Shown one piece after another: positions 59,204-64,000 of a stretch of 64,000 bases of DNA (position 1 is the first letter of the stretch; every line of letters begins with the position of its first letter). The notes beneath the pieces are model-generated. The model was not told where the DNA came from. It worked only from the letters and a program-made list of their open reading frames with translations, and made no database searches. Source of the DNA: Natronococcus jeotgali DSM 18795 (GTDB lineage Archaea > Halobacteriota > Halobacteria > Halobacteriales > Natrialbaceae); NCBI RefSeq assembly GCF_000337695.1, contig NZ_AOIA01000162.1, forward strand, positions 1-64,000, in the 5' to 3' direction. Both the position numbers and the translations under genes were made by a program.

Positions 59204-60286
59204 TCAGTCGGCGGGCTCGAGCCCCGCCTCGGCGTTCGACTCGAGGACGTCCAGTTCGACTCCCGCCAACTCCGTGACGAACTCGGCGCCGAACGCGCTC
59301 GCGGGCGTCCGGAACCCGGCCTCGAGCCCGTCCTCGAGGACGCGTTCGACCGCGCTGACCGCGGCGTCGGCCGTCAGCGCGTAGGGGTTGGGCGTGTGCA
59401 ACCGCCCGGTTGCGCGCCCGCCGTCCCCGTCGACGACCTCGCCCCAGACGGTCGCGGATCCCGTCGACAGCGTCGTCCCGTCGGGGCCGTCGACGAGGGC
59501 GTCGATCGCGCGGGTCATCGCCCGCTCGATCGGCGGGCGCTCGAGTAGCCAGCGCAGCGAGTCGGCGGCCGACAGCAACGGCTCGCCTCGTTCGGGGACG
59601 GCGCCGTAGACCTCGACGGACTCGATCCCGGTGGTGTGGGCGGCGGTGACGACGTCGCCCATCGGAATCGTCACGGCGTGTTCGGGGCCGTCGCCGAAGT
59701 CGATCTTCCGGCTCCGGTAGGCGGCGGGGACGGTGAGCAGGCGTCCGTTTCGGCGGACGACCCCCCCTTGCCCCGCCAGTTCGACCATCGTCCGCGCGGT
59801 TCCCGGCGAGATCCCGTCGTCGCTTTTGATCCCCAGCCGGAGCCGCTCGGCCGTAGGAAGCTCCTCTTGGAGCATCGCCGCCAGACAGTCGGTCGGCACG
59901 ACGTCGAAACCGACGCCGGGCAGGAGCCCGATCCCCGCCGCGCGGGCGGTCTCACCGTACTGACGAAGCCGTTCGAACACCGGGAACTCGCCGGTGACGT
60001 CGAGGTAGTTCGTGTTCGATTCGAGGCAGGCCAGCACGAGCGGTTCGGCGGTGCGATCGAACGGGCCGGCACAGTTCAACACGGCGTCGAACTCGCGGAG
60101 TTCGTCCTCGAGGGGTCCCTCCGTGAGGTCGATCGTCCGCCCCTCGAGGCCGAGGTCGGCCGCCTGCTCGGTCACCCGGTCGCGATCGCGCCCCGCGAGG
60201 GTCGGGGAGCGACCGCGCGCTGTCGCCTCGCGCGCGATCAACCGGCCGGTGTAGCCGTACGAGCCGTAGACGAGGAAGGAGTCCAT
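59204..60286 (-). CDS. Saccharopine-dehydrogenase-like (trans-acting enoyl reductase family) protein
   Basis: A 360-residue Rossmann-fold oxidoreductase: VYGSYGYTGRLIAREATARG with a typical GxxGxxG loop, LAGRDRDRV, NCAGPFDRTAEPLVLACLESNTNYLDVTGE and GIGLLPGVGFDVVPTDCLA. This is the saccharopine dehydrogenase NADP-binding family that includes mycobacterial enoyl reductases; the substrate is unknown. GTTTTAACA on the minus strand lies ~27 bases before ATG 60286, shared with the divergent Rieske gene promoter. Confidence 0.87.
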   Translation of the reverse strand: MDSFLVYGSYGYTGRLIAREATARGRSPTLAGRDRDRVTEQAADLGLEGRTIDLTEGPLEDELREFDAVLNCAGPFDRTAEPLVLACLESNTNYLDVTGEFPVFERLRQYGETARAAGIGLLPGVGFDVVPTDCLAAMLQEELPTAERLRLGIKSDDGISPGTARTMVELAGQGGVVRRNGRLLTVPAAYRSRKIDFGDGPEHAVTIPMGDVVTAAHTTGIESVEVYGAVPERGEPLLSAADSLRWLLERPPIERAMTRAIDALVDGPDGTTLSTGSATVWGEVVDGDGGRATGRLHTPNPYALTADAAVSAVERVLEDGLEAGFRTPASAFGAEFVTELAGVELDVLESNAEAGLEPAD

Positions 60287-60352
60287 GGCAGCCGTTAGGG
60301 ACTCGGCCTGTTAAAACTCCGTCAGACGGTCTCGAAACGTTCACGAGTCCTG

Positions 60353-60784
60353 ATGCGTAACGGCGAAGCGATGGCGGCTACACAGCGAATTACGGCCCTC
60401 GAGAACGTCCCCGCGGAGTCGACGTTTCTGTTTCGGGTCGTCGACGAACTGGGCGACGAGCGGGAGGCGATCCTCGTCGCTACCGGGGACGACGTCTCCT
60501 GCTGGCTCAACTACTGTCAGCACTTCACGCACATCAACTTGGACAAGGGCGACGGCGCGCCGATGCGCGACGGCGAGGTGATCTGTGCGAACCACGGCGC
60601 GTACTTCGCGGCCGACTCCGGAGAGTGTACGTTCGGCCCCTGCGAGGGGGCGTACCTCTCGGCGCTCGACGTGACCGTCTCCGACGGCGCGGTCTACCTG
60701 TCCGACGACGAGTACGAGTTCGTCGGCCCGGGCCCGGTCGACGACGGCGACGACCTGACCTCGACGTCGAACGTCGAGTTCTAG
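60353..60784 (+). CDS. Rieske [2Fe-2S] protein
   Basis: A 143-residue single Rieske domain. Cluster ligands are Cys-x-His in YCQHFTH and Cys-x2-His in CANHGAYF; FGPCEGAYLSALDV follows as in soluble Rieske proteins. It is soluble (no membrane helix) and may carry electrons for an oxygenase or another reductase. ATG 60353 or 60371 (MAATQRITALENV) may be the true start. Its TAG stop shares CTAG with the convergent regulator. Confidence 0.88.
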   Translation: MRNGEAMAATQRITALENVPAESTFLFRVVDELGDEREAILVATGDDVSCWLNYCQHFTHINLDKGDGAPMRDGEVICANHGAYFAADSGECTFGPCEGAYLSALDVTVSDGAVYLSDDEYEFVGPGPVDDGDDLTSTSNVEF

Positions 60785-61146
60785 CGGCACTCGAGCGGGA
60801 ACACCAGATCCCGCTCCTGGTCGTACTCGATGAGGCCGGCCTCGACGAGCCGGGGCATGTGATCGTGGTACAGCGAGATGTAGACGTTGGCGACTCGCTC
60901 GGCGGACAGTTCGGTCACCTTGCGCCCGGTCTCGCGGACGGCGACCTCCTCGGCGGCGTCGGGCAGGGTCAGCTCCTCGCCGTAGGTTCGCATGACCTCG
61001 AGCAGCAGCCGGCGGCGCCGATCGGCCAGCAGTTCGAGACAGGCGTCGACGTCCGCCGAGGACTCCTCGCGGTCCTCGAGCCACTCGAGGACGGCCAGGG
61101 CGAGCTCGGGGGAGTCGAGATCCGGATCGGAATCGGGGGTGGACAT
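60781..61146 (-). CDS. DUF7344-type winged-helix protein
   Basis: A 121-residue regulator-like protein: an acidic N-terminal stretch, then VDACLELLADRRRRLLLEVMRTYGEELTLPDAAEEVAVRETG and the closing VANVYISLYHDHMPRLVEAGLIEYDQERDLV winged helix. Haloarchaeal DUF7344 proteins are presumed transcription factors. Convergent with the Rieske gene, sharing its stop palindrome. Start ATG 61146. Confidence 0.8.
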   Translation of the reverse strand: MSTPDSDPDLDSPELALAVLEWLEDREESSADVDACLELLADRRRRLLLEVMRTYGEELTLPDAAEEVAVRETGRKVTELSAERVANVYISLYHDHMPRLVEAGLIEYDQERDLVFPLECR

Positions 61147-61278
61147 GCGTATGTTCGTCGGGCCTCGCGTCGGCGGCGTCCGTCGAGACCGGCGATCCGC
61201 CCGCTCGAGGCGTCGATATCGGATCGTTGCCACGCCGACTGATAGGCGTGTCGAAACCGCCACGACGGTCGCGGCCGG

Positions 61279-61569
61279 CTACTCGATCGTGTACGCCGGC
61301 TCGTCGACGGCCTCGCTCTTGCAGTCGGGACACCGCGAGGGACGGTTCAACAGCTCGTCGAAGTCGTCGAACCCGCAGTCTCGGCAGGTCGGCGGCGCCA
61401 CGAGGAACTGCTCGTCGCCGCCGTCGATCGACCGCGAGACGTGCTCGAGGTGACGCAGGATCGTCTCCGGGGTCAGCTCGAACTGGACCGCGAGCTCGCT
61501 CGGGGTCGCCGGCTCGTCCCGGAGCGCGTCGGCGAGTCGCTGTCGGGTCGTCTCGTCTGCCTCGCGCAT
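61279..61569 (-). CDS. HTH/zinc-ribbon transcription regulator (COG3357 type)
   Basis: A 96-residue protein: a winged HTH (TTRQRLADALRDEPATPSELAVQFELTPETILRHLEHVSRSI) followed by a zinc ribbon CRDCGF...CPDCKS. This is the known archaeal HTH-plus-Zn-ribbon family. Start at ATG 61569, fixed by the CACATATGC box 28 bases upstream (61593-61601). Confidence 0.85.
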   Translation of the reverse strand: MREADETTRQRLADALRDEPATPSELAVQFELTPETILRHLEHVSRSIDGGDEQFLVAPPTCRDCGFDDFDELLNRPSRCPDCKSEAVDEPAYTIE

Positions 61570-61592
61570 ACATAGGCGGATCGGCCGGACCC

Positions 61593-61601
61593 GCATATGT
61601 G
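61593..61601 (-). promoter_or_regulatory. TATA box of the HTH/zinc-ribbon gene
   Basis: Minus strand CACATATGC centred 28 bases before the ATG at 61569; leaderless arrangement. The plus-strand sugar nucleotidyltransferase promoter (CGACTTACATCC) lies just beyond in the same short gap. Confidence 0.65.
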
Positions 61602-61673
61602 TTCGGCTTCGCCCGACGCGACGCGCGGCGCGCAGGGGTAAACGACTTACATCCCCTCGGCGAACTCGAGGGC

Positions 61674-62645
61674 ATGAAAGCCGTCGTTCTGGCAGGCGGA
61701 TACGCGACGCGGATGTGGCCGATCACGAAACATCGACCGAAGATGTTTCTCCCGGTCGGCGACGCCACGGTCATCGATCGGATCTTCGCCGAACTCGAGG
61801 AGGACGATCGGATCGACGAGGTCTACGTCAGCACGAACGAGCGCTTCGCCGCCGACTTCGAGGCCCACCTCGCCGACAGCGAGTTCGAGAAGCCGACGCT
61901 GTCGGTCGAGGAGACCACCGAGGAGGACGACAAGTTCGGCGTCGTCGGCGCGCTCTCCCAGCTGATCGACCGCGAGAACATCGACGACGACCTGCTGGTC
62001 GTCGCCGGCGACAACCTGATGAGCTTCCACGTCTCCGAGTTCGTCGACGACTTCTTCGAGCGGGAGGCGCCCACGCTCGCGGCCTACGACGTCGGCTCCC
62101 GGGAGAAGGCGACGTCGTACGGACTGGTCGAACTCGAGGGCGACCGCGTCGTCGACTTCCAGGAGAAACCCGACGACCCCAACAGCACGCTGGTCTCGAT
62201 CGCCTGTTACGCCTTCCCGCAGGAATCGCTCTCGCTGTTCGACACCTACCTCGCGGGCGACAACAACCCCGACGAGCCGGGCTGGTTCGTCCAGTGGCTC
62301 CAGGATCGCGAGCCGACCTACGCCTACACGTTCGAGGGGGCGTGGTTCGACATCGGCACCCCCGAGAGCTACCTCGAGGCGGTCGCCTGGTACCTCGAGG
62401 GCGAGTCGCTGGTCGCCGACTCGGCGACCCTCGAGAACGCGACCATCGGCGAGAACGTCCACGTGATGGACGACGTTACCCTGATCGACACCGACCTCGA
62501 CTGCGCGGTGATCTTCCCGGAGGCGTCGATCGAGAGCGCCACCGTCCGGCGGTCGATCATCGACGAGGGCACCCGCCTCGAGGAGCTGAACCTGGCCGGC
62601 GCGCTGATCGGCGCGCACACGACGATCACGAACGGCTCGGACTGA
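61674..62645 (+). CDS. Sugar nucleotidyltransferase
   Basis: A 323-residue NTP transferase. Nucleotide motif VVLAGGYATRMWPITKHRPKMFLPVGDATVID, the metal-binding Asp in LVVAGDNLMSFHVSEF, substrate motifs SYGLVELEGDRVVDFQEKP and WFDIGTPESYLEA, and a C-terminal left-handed beta-helix of hexapeptides (ATLENATIGENVHVMDDVTL) as in GlmU-type or glucose-1-phosphate nucleotidyltransferases. Provides an activated sugar for surface glycans or cell metabolism. No glycosyltransferases nearby. Confidence 0.93.
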   Translation: MKAVVLAGGYATRMWPITKHRPKMFLPVGDATVIDRIFAELEEDDRIDEVYVSTNERFAADFEAHLADSEFEKPTLSVEETTEEDDKFGVVGALSQLIDRENIDDDLLVVAGDNLMSFHVSEFVDDFFEREAPTLAAYDVGSREKATSYGLVELEGDRVVDFQEKPDDPNSTLVSIACYAFPQESLSLFDTYLAGDNNPDEPGWFVQWLQDREPTYAYTFEGAWFDIGTPESYLEAVAWYLEGESLVADSATLENATIGENVHVMDDVTLIDTDLDCAVIFPEASIESATVRRSIIDEGTRLEELNLAGALIGAHTTITNGSD

Positions 62646-62754
62646 CCCACGCCGGGAACCACCGGAGGTCTCGCGTGATGACGAGAGACGAACTCTCTCG
62701 AATCACTTGACCCCGAGGCGGTTGACTTATGCTGGCCCGGGAAAAGTAGCGTCT

Positions 62755-63429
62755 ATGAGTCTGTTCGGGGAGTTTCGCATTCCGGCCGAGGCGTTCGCGC
62801 TCCACGAGACGCTCCGGTCGCTGCCGGAGCTGGTCGTCGAGGTCGAACGCGTCGTCGCCGGCGACGAGGTTCTCACCCCGTATCTGTGGGCGTCGGGCGT
62901 CGACCGCCGCGCGTTCGAGCGGGCGATCGGCGCCGATCCGTCGATCCGAAGCGTCGAACACATCGACGACTACGAACGCTCGATGCTGTACCGAGGTGAG
63001 TGGACCGAGAACGTCGACTCGCTGGTGTACGCGTACACGGAGCTGGGGGCGACGATCCTCGAGGCGTCCGCCCAACGCGACGAGTGGGAGCTTCGGATGC
63101 GATTCGTCGATCGGGACAGCCTCGACGAGTTCCAGGCCTACTGCAGCGAGTTCGACGTTCCCTACCGACTCACGCAGCTGTTCGCCCGCGCGCACTCCCG
63201 CGGTGTCGGCCAGTACGGGCTGAGCGAGAAGCAACACGAGGCGTTGCTGACCGCCTGGGAGATGGGCTATTTCTCCTCGCGGTCGGTCTCGCTCGCGGAC
63301 GTCGCCGCCGAGCTCGGGATCACGCCCCAGTCGCTGTCCGAGCGCCTCCAGCGCGGTCACCGGGCGCTGATCGAGAACACCCTCGCGGTGACGCCGCCGG
63401 CCCAGGAGTCGTCGATGGCCGCGGAGTAG
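62755..63429 (+). CDS. HTH-10 (bacterio-opsin activator-like) transcription regulator
   Basis: A 224-residue protein. C-terminal HTH-10 domain: GLSEKQHEALLTAWEMGYFSSRSVSLADVAAELGITPQSLSERLQRGHRALIENTL. The N-terminal ~160 residues are the sensor-like region usual for single-domain Bat relatives (LVVEVERVVAGDEVLTPYLWASG, MRFVDRDSLDEFQAYCSEFDVPYRL). Binding target unknown. Start ATG 62755 with GACTTATGC about 27 bases upstream. Confidence 0.9.
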   Translation: MSLFGEFRIPAEAFALHETLRSLPELVVEVERVVAGDEVLTPYLWASGVDRRAFERAIGADPSIRSVEHIDDYERSMLYRGEWTENVDSLVYAYTELGATILEASAQRDEWELRMRFVDRDSLDEFQAYCSEFDVPYRLTQLFARAHSRGVGQYGLSEKQHEALLTAWEMGYFSSRSVSLADVAAELGITPQSLSERLQRGHRALIENTLAVTPPAQESSMAAE

Positions 63430-63550
63430 CTCCCGCCCGCGACCCGGGGCGGCGCAGGTGCCGTCGCACGACGGGTTCGGGAGCCGCAGTATATGAACGG
63501 TTGAACATACAACCCGACCAACGAATAGGGGGCGACGCCGGTACGTAGAT

Positions 63551-63922
63551 ATGACACGCGGTCGCCCCGATCCCGACGTCGTCTTCGACCTCCTGGCGAA
63601 CCGACGGCGTCGGCGGGTCCTGGCCGTCCTCAGCGCCGAAGACCGTCGGCTGACGGTAAACGACCTGACAACGGCGATCGCCCTCGAGGAGTCGGGACCG
63701 ACCATCGCCGACGTCCCCGGCGAGGCGATCGAGGACATCTTCCTGTCGCTACAGCACGTCCACGTTCCGAAGCTGGCCGCCCTCGAGCTGATCGAGTACG
63801 ACGGGGAGCGACGGCTCGTCGAGCCGACCGATCGGCTCGCGGCCCTCGAGCCGTCGCTGTCGGCCGTCCTCGACGGCGACCTCGAGTCCCCCGCGTGGCC
63901 CGATCCGGCGGAATCGCAGTAG
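63551..63922 (+). CDS. DUF7344-type winged-helix protein
   Basis: A 123-residue protein with VVFDLLANRRRRRVLAVLSAEDRRLTVNDLTTAIALEES and the closing IFLSLQHVHVPKLAALELIEYDGERRLVEPTD winged helix. Third DUF7344 member in the window and the closest neighbour of the HTH-10 gene. GAATAGG about 27 bases upstream fits ATG 63551. A regulator by family inference. Confidence 0.8.
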   Translation: MTRGRPDPDVVFDLLANRRRRRVLAVLSAEDRRLTVNDLTTAIALEESGPTIADVPGEAIEDIFLSLQHVHVPKLAALELIEYDGERRLVEPTDRLAALEPSLSAVLDGDLESPAWPDPAESQ

Positions 63923-63957
63923 CTCCTCGAGGAACGATACGTTCGTCGCGAGTCCGC

Positions 63958-64000
63958 TCACTCCAGCCGCGCGTCGGTCACCCGCAGCGTCCCGCGAGTC
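63958..64000 (-). CDS. Possible C-terminus of a gene running off the right end
   Basis: On the minus strand 13 codons (TRGTLRVTDARLE) followed by TGA remain open to the window edge. They could be the end of a coding sequence that continues beyond 64000. Too little is visible to assign a family. Confidence 0.3.
   Translation of the reverse strand, partial: TRGTLRVTDARLE

Noticed and set aside
1-64000. CRISPR arrays, tRNA/rRNA genes, transposases, defence systems
   Set aside because: I found no regularly spaced repeats, no tRNA T-loop pattern and no transposase, nuclease-helicase or toxin-antitoxin motif.

Overview
The window is GC-rich DNA from a halophilic archaeon (class Halobacteria, most like the Natrialbales/Halorubrales type of gene content). 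Predicted proteins are strongly acidic (runs of D and E). Many genes have a TATA-like element about 27 bases before the ATG and so look leaderless. Typical archaeal or haloarchaeal genes are present: ftsZ1, NAC, TFS, DtdA, geranylgeranyl reductase, HTH-10 and DUF7344 regulators. No tRNA, rRNA, CRISPR array or intact transposase was found. The first ~31 bases carry a Nextera mosaic-end sequence, so the left edge is a contig end with adapter contamination.

Region A (1 to ~32.7 kb) looks like a catabolic island for aromatic or other CoA-activated acids. In order it holds: a thiolase C-terminus with an HMG-CoA-synthase-like/OB-fold fusion; an amidase; a 3-hydroxyacyl-CoA dehydrogenase/enoyl-CoA hydratase pair; a zinc alcohol dehydrogenase; a molybdopterin formate-dehydrogenase-like subunit with a NuoF-like partner; two enoyl-CoA hydratases with a gamma-carbonic-anhydrase-like protein; a complete branched-chain-type ABC importer (LivFGMH plus binding protein), divergent from an aryl/acyl-CoA ligase; a GNAT, a [2Fe-2S] ferredoxin and a second GNAT; a phenylacetyl-CoA epoxidase operon (paaA, paaD N-part, paaB, paaC, paaD zinc ribbon); another enoyl-CoA hydratase; an MBL hydrolase with two UbiD-family proteins and a small partner; and a MaoC hydratase, UspA and enoyl-CoA hydratase. 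A working model is: import by the ABC system, CoA activation by the ligase, ring epoxidation by PaaABC fed by the stand-alone ferredoxin, then beta-oxidation-like steps by the hydratases, dehydrogenase and thiolase. The UbiD pair may add or remove CO2 from an aromatic ring.

A 509-bp gap with no gene (32.7-33.2 kb) separates this from Region B, which is mainly housekeeping: lysine biosynthesis (dapA-dapB-dapD), HtpX protease, a NYN-domain protein, a PUA protein, NAC with a tRNA methyltransferase, transcription factor S, an MFS transporter, several haloarchaeal proteins of unknown function, Nudix hydrolases, an S10-like protein, an M20 amidohydrolase, a repeat-tailed DUF4397 exported protein, geranylgeranyl reductase opposite a ferredoxin, ftsZ1, dtdA, a Na/Ca exchanger, aroE, and a pabB-pabA-pabC operon for 4-aminobenzoate.

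Region C (58.5 kb to the end) holds small haloarchaeal proteins, a saccharopine-dehydrogenase-like reductase divergent from a Rieske protein, two DUF7344 regulators, a bacterio-opsin-activator-type regulator, an HTH/zinc-ribbon regulator and a sugar nucleotidyltransferase. The most unusual items are the paa operon with a split PaaD and no PaaE, a cluster of CGTATAC palindromes around that operon, the catalytic/degenerate UbiD pair with an unknown small partner, a cysteine-less HMG-CoA-synthase-like fusion, and a palindromic in-frame insertion in the PabB-like gene.
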